17,656 nt of DNA from an uncultured Selenomonas sp. (GCA_900552565.1 USAK01000035.1:1-17656); one strand, 5' to 3'; positions 6,873 through 14,515 are shown, counted from the stretch's first letter. The notes: generated from the letters alone by a model not told the origin. A program made the numbers and translations.

Positions 6873-7781
6873 TCAAGCAATGGTCTTGAGCAGAGCCTCA
6901 ACTTCCGGACGCGTTGCGAGGTTCTCGCTGAACGCGGAAGCCGAACCCGTGGCTACGCCCATATGGAAGGCCGTTTCGAAGTCGCCGTCGGACTCCATGT
7001 AGCCCGTGATGAAGCCTGCGACCATCGAGTCGCCGGCGCCGACGGAGTTTATAAGTTTGCCCTTCGGAGCCGGGCTCTTGTAGTGCGTGCCATCGGCCGT
7101 CAACAGGATGGCGCCGTCGCCAGCCATGGAAATCAGGACATTCTGAGCACCTTTTTCCTGCAGCTTCTTGGCATACGTGACAATCTCTTCATCCGTCGTG
7201 AGCTTGACGCCGAACATATCCCCGAGTTCGTGGTTGTTCGGCTTGATGAGGAACGGATGGTACTTGAGGACGTTCAGCAGCAGCTTCTTCTCGGCATCGA
7301 CGACGATGCGGATGCCGCGGCCTTCAAGGCGGGCCATGATTTTTTCGTAGATGTCGTCCGGCAGCGTCTTTGGGATGGAGCCGGCGAGTACGAGCGTATC
7401 GCCTTCCTGCAGTTTGTCGAGTTTGGCAAAGAGCTCTTCGCGCTTCGCTTCGCTGATGTCAGGGCCCTGACCGTTGATTTCGGTCTCTTTGTCGGCCTTG
7501 ACTTTGACGTTGATGCGCGTGAAGCCGTTGTCGAGCTGGACGAAGTCATGCTTGACGCCGAAGCCGTCGAGCTGGCGCTTGATTTCCTCGCCCGTGAAGC
7601 CTGCCGTAAAGCCGAGGGCCGTGCTCTCATGACCGAGGTTGCCGAGAACAATCGAGACGTTGATGCCCTTGCCGCCGCCTAAGACCTGCTCGTAGTTGAC
7701 GCGGTTGATTTCGCCGGCCGTGAAGGAATCGAGGCGGACGATGTAGTCGAGCGACGGGTTGAAAGTTACGGTGTAGATCAT
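6873..7781 (-). CDS. fruK: 1-phosphofructokinase (PfkB family)
   Basis: FruK phosphorylates fructose 1-phosphate to fructose 1,6-bisphosphate, the step after FruA. The 302-residue sequence has the family N-terminus MIYTVTFNPSLDYIV, the glycine-rich motif VLGGGKGINVSIVLGNLG (33-50) and the C-terminal PfkB signature NSVGAGDSMVAGFITGYM with catalytic Asp251. The start at 7781 is chosen because it matches the invariant family start and has GAAGGAGAG about ten bases upstream, inside the last codons of fruR. An open frame continues upstream into fruR but is only a shadow. Seven bases separate the two genes, so they are co-transcribed and probably translationally linked. Confidence 0.95.
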   Translation of the reverse strand: MIYTVTFNPSLDYIVRLDSFTAGEINRVNYEQVLGGGKGINVSIVLGNLGHESTALGFTAGFTGEEIKRQLDGFGVKHDFVQLDNGFTRINVKVKADKETEINGQGPDISEAKREELFAKLDKLQEGDTLVLAGSIPKTLPDDIYEKIMARLEGRGIRIVVDAEKKLLLNVLKYHPFLIKPNNHELGDMFGVKLTTDEEIVTYAKKLQEKGAQNVLISMAGDGAILLTADGTHYKSPAPKGKLINSVGAGDSMVAGFITGYMESDGDFETAFHMGVATGSASAFSENLATRPEVEALLKTIA

Positions 7782-7788
7782 TCTTCTC

Positions 7789-8535
7789 TTACTCTCCTTC
7801 CAGGATTGTCGTGCAATCCCGATACTTCTTGTCTTGCAGATGTCCGGTGATGATGGTCGCACTGGAGATGTTGGCAAATGTGATGGGCGAAATCTTGTTG
7901 AACTTCGACTGGTCGGCCAGCACATAGGCATGCTCACAGCGTGAGAGGGCTTCGCTCTTGACGAGACCTTCGCTCGAATCCGGCGTGGAAAAGCCCGATT
8001 TGATGCTGATGCCATTGACACCGAAAAATCCTTTGGTGAAATTGTAGTGTTCCAGATTGTGCAGAGCCTCGGTGCCGATGACAGCTTCTGTTAAAGATTT
8101 CAGCCGGCCGCCGAGGAGGAACACCTGGAATCCCTTCAGAGACAGACGTGAGGCATGGGGCAGGCCGTTGGTCACGTAGACCGCCTGCCTTTCCTGCAGA
8201 AAATCCACCATGTGGAGCGTGGTCGAGCCGGCGTCGATGTAGACAAAATCTTTGCGCGTCACGAGACTGGCTGCGCGGCGGGCAATGGCGATTTTTTCTT
8301 CCGTACATTGACTGTTCTTGGTCGGCATGTCCTCTTCCATGGCCGTGTAGTTGTTGTCGATGGCCGTGGCCCCGCCGTAGACCTTGTAGAGCAGCCCTCG
8401 TTTGTGGAGCTCGGTGAGGTCGCGGCGGATGGTGGATTCTGAGGTGCAAAGAGCTTTGGTGAGCTCTGGTACCGTCACGGCTTTTTTCTCCTTGAGAATG
8501 CGGAGGATGGTGACGTATCGTTCTTCCGTAAGCAT
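7789..8535 (-). CDS. fruR: DeoR-family repressor of the fructose operon
   Basis: The 248-residue protein has a DeoR winged helix at about residues 6-57 (YVTILRILKEKKAVTVPELTKAL..SESTIRRDLTELHKRGLLYKVYGGA). A sugar-phosphate-sensing domain follows, with the DAGSTT motif (101-106) and VTNGLPHA...LLGGRL, as in FruR/GlpR/DeoR. The start at 8535 gives the standard MLTEERYVTIL N-terminus and has AAAGGTG about eight bases upstream; upstream in-frame ATGs at 8562 and 8589 lie in or before the promoter. As first gene of fruR-fruK-fruA it most likely represses its own operon and is relieved by fructose 1-phosphate or a related effector, by analogy with Gram-positive FruR. Confidence 0.92.
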   Translation of the reverse strand: MLTEERYVTILRILKEKKAVTVPELTKALCTSESTIRRDLTELHKRGLLYKVYGGATAIDNNYTAMEEDMPTKNSQCTEEKIAIARRAASLVTRKDFVYIDAGSTTLHMVDFLQERQAVYVTNGLPHASRLSLKGFQVFLLGGRLKSLTEAVIGTEALHNLEHYNFTKGFFGVNGISIKSGFSTPDSSEGLVKSEALSRCEHAYVLADQSKFNKISPITFANISSATIITGHLQDKKYRDCTTILEGE

Positions 8536-8560
8536 AGTGTTCACACCTTTCTGTGCTTTC

Positions 8561-8589
8561 ATGATATCATCAAAGTCAATCAAAGTCAA
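8561..8589 (-). promoter_or_regulatory. Promoter of fruR-fruK-fruA
   Basis: On the minus strand TTGACT (8589-8584) and TATCAT (8566-8561) stand 17 bases apart. Transcription would start near 8554, about 19 bases before the fruR ATG. The -35 box lies inside the ATCAAA repeat array, which suits repression by occlusion. Confidence 0.65.
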
Positions 8590-8604
8590 TCAAATCCATC
8601 AAAC
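8569..8604. promoter_or_regulatory. Phased ATCAAA repeats, probable FruR operator
   Basis: ATCAAA occurs four times at 8569, 8579, 8589 and 8598, spaced 10, 10 and 9 bases; the first two units are identical over ten bases (ATCAAAGTCA). On the minus strand this reads TTTGATTGACTTTGATTGAC, the kind of tandem TGATT-rich site bound by DeoR-type regulators. One-turn phasing puts all units on the same face of the helix. Confidence 0.65.
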
Positions 8605-8734
8605 AATATGAAGAAATAAGCATAAAGAATTATAAACGCATGGACTTTTCCACGAATGAGCAATACAGAGGGATTTTTGTAACACATCGCCGAAATTTCA
8701 TGATAAATTCATGGAGCTGTGTATCATTTTCATA

Positions 8735-8740
8735 TATAAT
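8735..8740 (+). promoter_or_regulatory. Probable -10 box for the YitT-family gene
   Basis: TATAAT (8735-8740) stands 47 bases before the chosen start. The matching -35 at 17-base spacing (TGGAGC) is poor, so the promoter is tentative. Confidence 0.4.
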
Positions 8741-8786
8741 GGAACTACAATATCGTAGAAAGTCAATTTTAAACAGGAGGTCGTAC

Positions 8787-9692
8787 ATGACAGATATGCA
8801 TCATTTGCCTGGTACAATAGGGGCCAAGACGGTCATTCAGCAGCACCGCAGGGCTTCGTTTTATGTCAAGAAATATACGATGATCTTTTTGGGTGCGCTG
8901 ATTGCCTCGATTGGTTTGGAGCTTTTCCTGATTCCGAACAATGTCATCGATGGCGGCATTGTCGGTATCTCCATCATGATGTCGTCCATCACGGGGCTGT
9001 CGCTCGGTGTATTCCTCGTGCTGCTGAACATTCCGTTTCTTTATTTAGGATATAAGCAGATTGGCAAGAACTTCGCGGTTGCCACGACGATTGCCATCTG
9101 TATCCTGTCGGTCTGGTCGGCGTTTTTTGCCCCCCTGCCGAAGGTCACGGACGACCCGTTCCTCGCAGCAATTTTCGGCGGCATCATCGACGGCCTCGGC
9201 GTCGGCCTGATTATCCGTTCGGGCGGCTCTCTCGACGGCACGGAAATCGTGGCCATCATCATGGACAAACGTTCGGTCTTTTCCGTCGGCGAAGTTGTCA
9301 TGTTCATCAACCTCTTCATCCTGTCGAGCGCGGGCCTGCTCTACGGCTGGGATAAGGCGATGTATTCCCTCGTGGCGTACTTTGTCATCTCAAAGATGAT
9401 TGACGTCGTCATCAAGGGCCTCGATGAATCGTACGCCGTCATGATTGTCACGAACGAGCACGAGGAAATCACCTCGGCCCTCAATGACCGTCTCGGGCGC
9501 GGCGTCACGCTGCTGCACGGACAGGGCGGCTACACTGGTGAAGCCAAGGAAGTGCTCTACTGCGTCGTCACACGACTGGAAGTTGATAAACTCAAGGAAA
9601 TCGTGCTCGAGAAGGACGAGAACGCCTTCGTTACGATTAATGCCGTACATGATATTGTCGGCGGACGCTTTAAGAAAAAGGCGATACATTAA
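8787..9692 (+). CDS. YitT family membrane protein with DUF2179 domain
   Basis: The 301-residue protein has a short basic N-terminus and about five to six hydrophobic segments. They include MIFLGALIASIGLELFLIPNNVIDGGIVGISIMMSSITG, the family's most conserved stretch, and a loop IIRSGGSLDGTEIVA. A cytoplasmic DUF2179 domain follows from about residue 214 (LDESYAVMIVTNEHEEI...GVTLLHGQGGYTGEAKEVLYCVV...). The family is widespread in Firmicutes and its transported substrate, if any, is not established. The start at 8787 has AGGAGG (8775-8780) six bases upstream. The frame is open back to 8640, but that part reads through the promoter region and is rejected. It is divergent from the fruR operon. 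Confidence 0.88.
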   Translation: MTDMHHLPGTIGAKTVIQQHRRASFYVKKYTMIFLGALIASIGLELFLIPNNVIDGGIVGISIMMSSITGLSLGVFLVLLNIPFLYLGYKQIGKNFAVATTIAICILSVWSAFFAPLPKVTDDPFLAAIFGGIIDGLGVGLIIRSGGSLDGTEIVAIIMDKRSVFSVGEVVMFINLFILSSAGLLYGWDKAMYSLVAYFVISKMIDVVIKGLDESYAVMIVTNEHEEITSALNDRLGRGVTLLHGQGGYTGEAKEVLYCVVTRLEVDKLKEIVLEKDENAFVTINAVHDIVGGRFKKKAIH

Positions 9693-9957
9693 GATACATT
9701 GACTGGGACGATGAAGAAAGGCGCAATGGTCTGGAGGATGAAGTGAATGTCTCTGATTTTCTAGGCGCAATGACGAGGGGGCTGCCGACGCTGCGCGTTT
9801 TTGTTCCTTTTCAAGAATAAATTAAAGGCTGAAACATCTTTTAGCCATTTCGTGTCATGTAGCGTCGGCCTGCCCCTCGGCCGCCTTGCGACCGTATCTA
9901 TCCATCATCGATGTAAACTCCATAACAACGTAACTTAATTCCAAGGAGGTATGTATC
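9693..9957. other. Non-coding gap with imperfect inverted repeat and a 10-bp direct repeat
   Basis: No gene is supported here. AGGCGCAATG occurs twice (9719-9728, 9763-9772). An imperfect inverted repeat pairs 9775-9794 with 9859-9878, with GCCGACGCT and GAGGGG matching and a 64-base spacer. A 25-codon frame from GTG 9743 to TAA 9820, behind GGAGG, is possible but unproved. The left boundary holds no clear terminator for the preceding gene. Confidence 0.4.
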
Positions 9958-10578
9958 ATGAGAAAAGTTGCTGCTGTATGTTGTTTCTTTTTGGTGCTGC
10001 TGTTATCGGTCACGGCGCTGGCGGCGGAGCGGCAGCCGCAGCGCATTGCGCAGTTTCCTTTGGTCATTGAGAGCTGGCAGCAGCCAAGTTCGGATGTGCA
10101 GGATGAACTTGAGGCGAAGATTGACCGCGCGCTGCACGTGCCTCTCAATGATACGCTGAAGGCCGTCGAGTACATCCCTGAAAAGAACTGCCTCGCTGCC
10201 TGGGATGAGGTGGAGTCTGGCCTGACGGGCAAAGCGCGCATTAAGGACATGGCCAAGCCGATTGCAGAAAAACTCAATGCCGACCTCGTCGTTATCCCTG
10301 TGGTGGCCGGCTATGAGCAGTACACGACCATGAGCTGGTATTGGGACCATGACATGATTCTGCACAGCTACGCGGAAATCCAGCTCGTCGTCTACGACCG
10401 CACGACAGACAAGCTCGTCTATAAGAAATCTTCGGATTTCTATGATGACGAATATTCCACGACGGGCACGGCTTCGTACCTGGCCCGCAGCTGCATGGAC
10501 AATGTCATCCGCGATGCCAATCTGCATGGTTTCCTCTGGCCGCTGGACAGAAATACTTTTTCAAAAGACACAAAATAA
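9958..10578 (+). CDS. Exported protein of unknown function
   Basis: I do not recognise this family with certainty. The 206-residue product has a clear signal peptide (MRKVAAVCCFFLVLLLSVTALA, likely cut before AERQP) and no lipobox, so it would be periplasmic or outer-membrane associated. The mature part alternates helix and strand: IAQFPLVIESWQQPSSDVQDELEAKI, DMAKPIAEKLNADLVVIPVV, and AEIQLVVYDRTTDKLVYKK. This recalls the small alpha/beta periplasmic fold of LpoB/GNA1162/CsgG-like proteins, where a helix of the form AxxLxAD leads into a hydrophobic strand; that is only a resemblance. It is rich in Tyr and Trp around YEQYTTMSWYWDHD. AAGGAGG ends eight bases before the ATG. It appears to be a single gene. 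Confidence 0.8.
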   Translation: MRKVAAVCCFFLVLLLSVTALAAERQPQRIAQFPLVIESWQQPSSDVQDELEAKIDRALHVPLNDTLKAVEYIPEKNCLAAWDEVESGLTGKARIKDMAKPIAEKLNADLVVIPVVAGYEQYTTMSWYWDHDMILHSYAEIQLVVYDRTTDKLVYKKSSDFYDDEYSTTGTASYLARSCMDNVIRDANLHGFLWPLDRNTFSKDTK

Positions 10579-10618
10579 GACGGCGGCAATAAAATCTTGA
10601 TTTTTGTCGATTTTCTGC

Positions 10619-10647
10619 TTGACAAGTTACATTGTTACACTTATAAT
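10619..10647 (+). promoter_or_regulatory. Perfect-consensus sigma-70-type promoter of metY
   Basis: TTGACA (10619-10624) and TATAAT (10642-10647) are both exact consensus and stand 17 bases apart. Transcription would begin near 10654, about 59 bases before the metY start, inside the palindrome at 10647-10675. Confidence 0.85.
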
Positions 10648-10675
10648 GTAAACATATTAATCAGATATGTTTACA
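10647..10675. promoter_or_regulatory. Palindromic operator at the metY transcription start
   Basis: TGTAAACATAT (10647-10657) and ATATGTTTACA (10665-10675) are perfect complements with a seven-base spacer. The site overlaps the last base of the -10 box and the expected start. A second, smaller inverted repeat, TTACATT (10627-10633) with AATGTAA (10645-10651), covers the spacer and -10. A dimeric repressor binding here would block a very strong promoter. No matching regulator gene is in the window. As RNA the palindrome would also fold, but it is AT-rich and lacks a following T tract, so a DNA operator is favoured. Confidence 0.65.
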
Positions 10676-10712
10676 AGACAAGAGACTTGCCAATAGAAAG
10701 GGGCCGTTATTC

Positions 10713-12008
10713 ATGAGTGAAGAGAGAAAGTATCATTTTGAAACCCTGCAGCTGCACGTTGGTCAGGAACAAGCTGATCCTGCTACGGATGCGCGTGCCG
10801 TACCAATTTATCAGACGACGAGCTACGTTTTCCACAATGCCCAGCATGCTGCTGACCGCTTTGCACTCAAGGATGCCGGCAATGTCTACGGCCGTTTGAC
10901 GAACCCGACGGAAGATATCTTTGCCCGCCGCATCGCTGCTCTGGAAGGCGGCGTTGCTGCTGTTGCTGTTGCTTCCGGCGCTGCAGCCGTTACGTACACG
11001 CTCGAGGCTCTCGTTCATCAGGGCCAGCACATCGTCGCTGCTACGACGATTTACGGCGGCACGTACAATCTCTTTGAGCACACGTTCCCAAACTACGGCA
11101 TCGAGACGACGTTCGTTGACCCGACGAAGGGCGTTCAGGTCTTCGAAGACGCCATCAAGGAAAACACGCGTGCGGTCTATATCGAGTCGGTCGGCAACCC
11201 GAACGCCAACCTCATCGACATTCAGGCGGTAGCCGATATTGCGCATAAACACAAGATCCCGCTCGTCGTTGACAGCACGTTTGCTACGCCGTACCAGCTG
11301 CGTCCGTTCGAATACGGCGCGGATATCGTTGTTCATTCCGCGACGAAGTTCATCGGCGGCCACGGCACGACGCTCGGCGGCGTTCTCGTCGACAGCGGCA
11401 AGTTCGACTGGATTGCCTCGGGCAAATTCCCGCAGTTCGTTGAGCCGAACCCGAGCTACCATGGCATCAGCTTCGCGAAAGACGTCGGCGCTGCTGCTTT
11501 TGCGACGTACGTCCGCACGCTGATTCTGCGCGATGAAGGTGCAACGCTTTCGCCGTTCAACGCGTTCCTGCTGCTGCAGGGAACGGAGACGCTGTCGTTG
11601 CGCGTTGAGCGCCACGTCGAGAACGCTCTTAAAGTTGTCGACTACCTCGCCAAGAACCCGCATGTCGAGAAAGTCAACCATCCGTCGCTGCCGAACCATC
11701 CGGACCACGAGCTCTACAAGAAGTACTTCCCGAATGGCGGCATCTCGATTTTCACGTTCGAAATCAAGGGCGGTGCTGAGGCTGCGAAGAAGTTCATTGA
11801 CCATCTGAAGGTCTTCAGCCTGCTGGCCAATGTCGCTGACGTCAAGTCCCTCGTCATCCATCCGGCTTCGACGACGCATTCCCAGATGAACGAGCAGGAG
11901 CTCGCTGCTTCCGGCATCACGCCGTCCACGATTCGTCTTTCCATCGGCACGGAACATATTGACGATATCATTTACGATCTCGATCAGGCCTTCAAGGCTC
12001 TTGATTGA
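10713..12008 (+). CDS. metY: O-acetylhomoserine sulfhydrylase (Cys/Met metabolism PLP enzyme)
   Basis: MetY makes homocysteine from O-acetylhomoserine and sulfide, the direct route to methionine. The 431-residue sequence starts [31 protein letters not shown], typical of the MetY branch. It has the PLP-binding features [42 protein letters not shown] (Asp187; Schiff-base Lys212) and the C-terminal [19 protein letters not shown]...[12 protein letters not shown]. The roughly 430-residue length also favours MetY over the shorter MetB/MetC enzymes. GAAAGGGG lies about ten bases before the ATG. The gene is flanked by its own strong promoter and a terminator, so it is monocistronic. Confidence 0.93.
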   Translation: MSEERKYHFETLQLHVGQEQADPATDARAVPIYQTTSYVFHNAQHAADRFALKDAGNVYGRLTNPTEDIFARRIAALEGGVAAVAVASGAAAVTYTLEALVHQGQHIVAATTIYGGTYNLFEHTFPNYGIETTFVDPTKGVQVFEDAIKENTRAVYIESVGNPNANLIDIQAVADIAHKHKIPLVVDSTFATPYQLRPFEYGADIVVHSATKFIGGHGTTLGGVLVDSGKFDWIASGKFPQFVEPNPSYHGISFAKDVGAAAFATYVRTLILRDEGATLSPFNAFLLLQGTETLSLRVERHVENALKVVDYLAKNPHVEKVNHPSLPNHPDHELYKKYFPNGGISIFTFEIKGGAEAAKKFIDHLKVFSLLANVADVKSLVIHPASTTHSQMNEQELAASGITPSTIRLSIGTEHIDDIIYDLDQAFKALD

Positions 12009-12042
12009 ACCGTTTGATATACTTTTCTCTACCCAAGAGAGG

Positions 12043-12070
12043 GAAGCCACGCAAGTGGCTTCTTTTTTTT
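12043..12070 (+). terminator. Rho-independent terminator after metY
   Basis: GAAGCCAC, loop GCAA, GTGGCTTC, then eight T. It is a compact canonical terminator 35 bases after the stop, and its T tract runs into the next -35 box. Confidence 0.92.
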
Positions 12071-12097
12071 GACAAATCTCCTTGTTCGTGCCATCAT
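12069..12097 (+). promoter_or_regulatory. Probable promoter of yhdT-panF
   Basis: TTGACA (12069-12074) begins inside the T tract of the metY terminator and is followed 17 bases later by CATCAT (12092-12097). The -10 matches consensus at four of six positions, so activity is plausible but not certain. Confidence 0.5.
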
Positions 12098-12148
12098 AAA
12101 AGCTGACGGTACGCACTGATGAGGGTGCGACTGTACAAGGAGGAAAAA

Positions 12149-12412
12149 ATGAATAACTACGAAAAGTACCGGCAGGTACAAAAAGAGGCGGCAGCCACGG
12201 GGCTGCTGCTGCTCGCCCTGATTGTCTTCTGGATATGCGCGGGTTTTGGGCTCGCGGATGTCCGCATGGAAGTGTTCCATTTGCCCCTCTGGGTATGGAC
12301 GGCGACCATCGGTGTCTGGCTCTTCGCGATTTGCGGCGTCAAACTGCTGATGACCGCGGTTTTTCGCGATATGAGCCTTGAGGACGAGGAGGCCGGCCAT
12401 GATGATAAATGA
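12149..12412 (+). CDS. yhdT: YhdT family small membrane protein
   Basis: This is an 87-residue protein with two hydrophobic segments (TGLLLLALIVFWICAGFGLA and LWVWTATIGVWLFAICGVKLL) and charged ends, the usual layout of YhdT (DUF997). In many bacteria yhdT lies directly upstream of the sodium/pantothenate symporter gene panF, as here, so it is thought to assist it; its role is unproved. The start at 12149 follows AAGGAGGAAAAA closely, and the open frame further upstream is not needed. The 3' end overlaps panF by 14 bases, which indicates translational coupling. Confidence 0.85.
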   Translation: MNNYEKYRQVQKEAAATGLLLLALIVFWICAGFGLADVRMEVFHLPLWVWTATIGVWLFAICGVKLLMTAVFRDMSLEDEEAGHDDK

Positions 12413-13970
12413 GGGGAATCTTTCGGCACTCTTGCCATTGCTCGTCTTTATGGGCTTTATGGTGGCCATCGGGTTCTGGGTGCGCCGGCAGAATGCCGGC
12501 AAGAACTTCGTGCAGACGTACTTTATCGGCAATCACGACCTCGGCGGCTTTGTACTTGCAATGACGACGGTTGCGACGTACAGTTCTGTGAGCTCTTTCG
12601 TCGGCGGCCCCGGCATGGCGTGGCAGATTGGTTTTGGCTGGGTCTACATGGCCGTCGTGCAGGTCACGGCGATTTTTCTCGTACTTGGCATTTTTGGCAA
12701 GCGTGTGGCCATGCTCTCGCGCCGTTTCGATGCGGTCACGGTCGTCGATATCATCCGTGAGCGCTTTCAGTCGGACGGGCTCGCGGCTCTCTCTGCTTTT
12801 ATCATCGTGCTGTTCTTCTGCGGTACGATGACGGCCCAGTTTGTCGGCGGCGCCAAACTCTTTGCGACCGTCACGGGCTACAGCTACGAGATGGGCCTTT
12901 TGCTCTTCGGCCTCGTCGTCGTGCTCTACACGAGCATCGGCGGCTTCCGCGCCGTGGCCATCACGGATACGTGCTGCGCCGTCATGATGATGATCGGCAT
13001 TGCTTTGCTTCTGTATTATGTGCTTGACGCGGGCGGCGGCTATGCGGCCATCATGGAAAATATCCATGTGAATCACCCCGAGATGCTCGAGCCGCTGTCG
13101 GGCGGCCATATGCCCATTGGGCTTTATCTGACCCAGTGGATTCTCGTCGGTATCTGCACGATTGCATTGCCGCAGTCGGTCGTGCGCGGCATCAGCTACA
13201 AGGATACGAAGAGCCTGCATAAGGCCATGCTGATTGGCACGGTCGTTGTCGGCTTCATGAATATCGGCGTCAATTTCACGGGCATCCTTGCCCACGGCGT
13301 CTTGACGGGGCCGCTCTCTTCTTATGGCGGCGTTGACTACATCATCCCGAAGACGATTGTCACGGCCCTGCCGCCGGCGCTTGTCGGCTTTGCCATCATC
13401 GGGCCGCTCGCGGCGTCCATCTCGACGATTTCGGGCCTCTTGATTGTCGCCTCTTCGGCGCTCGTCAAAGATGTTTATCTGCATCATAAGGAAAAGCAGG
13501 GAAGTAAAGTCAGCGACAAACGCCTGCGCATGCTTTCGACGGCAGCGACGGCTGTCATCGGCGTCGCTGTCTTTGTCATCGCACTGACGCCGCCGAGCCT
13601 CATCTGGATTATCAATATGTTCGCCTTTGGCGGACTCGAGACGGCTTTTTTCTGGACGCTGCTCCTGGGCCTGTTTTGGAAAAAAGCGAACCGGCTTGGC
13701 GCTCTTTTGTCCATGGGCGGCGGTACACTCGCCTACTGCCTGACACAGGGCGTGGGCTTTAAGTTCATGGGCCTGCACCAGATTGTCATTGGCATTACGG
13801 TATCTCTGGCCTTTTTCCTGTTGGGTTCGTATCTTGGGCAGCCGCAGGAAGAGCGCGTGCTGCGCGTATTTTTCCCCGAACGGCCGGATGCGAAACAGCG
13901 TTCAGAAGAACATGAAGAGCTGAAAGTAGAATGTCTGTTAGAGGGGGGACAAAAATACTTAAAACCGTGA
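12399..13970 (+). CDS. panF: Sodium/pantothenate symporter
   Basis: PanF imports pantothenate, the coenzyme A precursor, with sodium. The 523-residue protein belongs to the SSS family with about 13 hydrophobic segments. It shares PanF-specific stretches: YFIGNHDLGGFVLAMTTVATYSSVSSFVGGPGMAW, MTAQFVGGAKLF, ALPQSVVRGISYKDTKSLHKAMLIGT, and MFAFGGLETAFFW. AGGAGG at 12387-12392 stands six bases before the ATG at 12399; ATG 12402 is an alternative. The C-terminus carries a charged tail of about 40 residues after the last helix, longer than in E. coli PanF. It runs up to the PAS pseudogene, so the last residues may be read-through into foreign or decayed sequence. Confidence 0.9.
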   Translation: MMINEGNLSALLPLLVFMGFMVAIGFWVRRQNAGKNFVQTYFIGNHDLGGFVLAMTTVATYSSVSSFVGGPGMAWQIGFGWVYMAVVQVTAIFLVLGIFGKRVAMLSRRFDAVTVVDIIRERFQSDGLAALSAFIIVLFFCGTMTAQFVGGAKLFATVTGYSYEMGLLLFGLVVVLYTSIGGFRAVAITDTCCAVMMMIGIALLLYYVLDAGGGYAAIMENIHVNHPEMLEPLSGGHMPIGLYLTQWILVGICTIALPQSVVRGISYKDTKSLHKAMLIGTVVVGFMNIGVNFTGILAHGVLTGPLSSYGGVDYIIPKTIVTALPPALVGFAIIGPLAASISTISGLLIVASSALVKDVYLHHKEKQGSKVSDKRLRMLSTAATAVIGVAVFVIALTPPSLIWIINMFAFGGLETAFFWTLLLGLFWKKANRLGALLSMGGGTLAYCLTQGVGFKFMGLHQIVIGITVSLAFFLLGSYLGQPQEERVLRVFFPERPDAKQRSEEHEELKVECLLEGGQKYLKP

Positions 13971-14413
13971 CAGGAAATTGGAATTCTTTGTCGAAGCTTA
14001 TAACAGAATAAAATAAAATTTTAATCTCGATAATATCACGAGAAATCTGCCGACGGCGCTGCTCGTCTGCGAAGCCAAGGAGCATGGCCGGATTCTCTTT
14101 GTCAATAAGGCAATGCTTGACCTCTTTGAATGTACGAACACAGGCGATTTTATGGCCTATACGCAGGAGAAGGCAGAAAACATCATTTGGGAATGCGAAA
14201 GGGAGCGTATGAGCAGACTGATTTGGCAGCAGGCAGCAGAAGACGCGCTGTCTCGCCTACAAGATCCGTACACTTAAGGGCAACGTCAAGGAGGTCTATT
14301 CCATCTGGCGGCAGGCAGACAACCCCAACTACGGCAAGGTATTTTATGCTTCTATTGCAGAATACGGACTTATCTGCGGTCATTTGACAAACGATGATAA
14401 GACGACCTGCTGA
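13963..14413 (+). pseudogene. PAS-domain sensor protein fragment with stop and frameshift
   Basis: From 13963 one frame reads RDRKLEFFVEAYNRIK, hits TAA at 14014-14016, and continues in the same frame as NFNLDNITRNLPTALLVCEAKEHGRILFVNKAMLDLFECTNTGDFMAYT. That is a typical PAS core from a signalling protein (GGDEF, EAL or histidine kinase type). It then ends at TAA 14274-14276, but another frame entered around 14245-14260 carries on (YKIRTLKGNVKEVYSIWRQADNPNYGKVFYASIAEYG) to TGA 14411-14413. No start codon or ribosome site is present and no effector domain follows, so this is an internal fragment of a lost gene. Confidence 0.75.
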
Positions 14414-14433
14414 ACCTCATATTCCCAAGCAAA

Positions 14434-14488
14434 ATAAAAAGCCGCTGGCGGCCGTGGGAAATCCCACAGCTGTCAGCGGTTTTATTTG
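14434..14488. terminator. Bidirectional terminator between PAS pseudogene and azlD
   Basis: A long hairpin has outer arms GCCGCTGGCGGC and GCTGTCAGCGG and an inner perfect stem GTGGG-AAAT-CCCAC. It is bordered by AAAATAAAAA on the left and TTTTATTTG on the right. It can end the leftward azlC-azlD transcript and any rightward one. Confidence 0.8.
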
Positions 14489-14515
14489 TCTTAGCTCATT
14501 TTTTTTAGTTCAGCC

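Noticed and set aside
7782..8021. N-terminal extension of fruK into fruR
   Set aside because: The 80 extra residues are out-of-frame fruR sequence; the true family start MIYTVTFNPS with a ribosome site is at 7781.
4119..8535. MgtC-like gene plus fru operon as a novel linked system
   Set aside because: They are convergent, separated by a bidirectional terminator, and each has an ordinary separate explanation.
8569..8604. Short regular repeats as a CRISPR array
   Set aside because: Units are only six to ten bases at one-turn spacing with no spacers, and they lie on a promoter.
8640..8786. 49-residue extension of the YitT-family protein
   Set aside because: It reads through the -10 box and the ribosome site; AGGAGG supports 8787.
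9775..9878. The long imperfect inverted repeat as a terminator of the YitT-family gene
   Set aside because: The loop is 64 bases and no T tract follows the right arm.
10591..10614. Terminator after the exported protein gene
   Set aside because: AAAATC...GATTTT gives only six AT-rich pairs with a 12-base loop, too weak to call.
10707..12116. 469-codon frame opposite metY
   Set aside because: Shadow frame; metY on the other strand has all family motifs and its own promoter, ribosome site and terminator.
12339..13778. 479-codon frame opposite panF
   Set aside because: Extremely charged, His/Asp/Arg-rich shadow of a membrane protein gene; no start signal.
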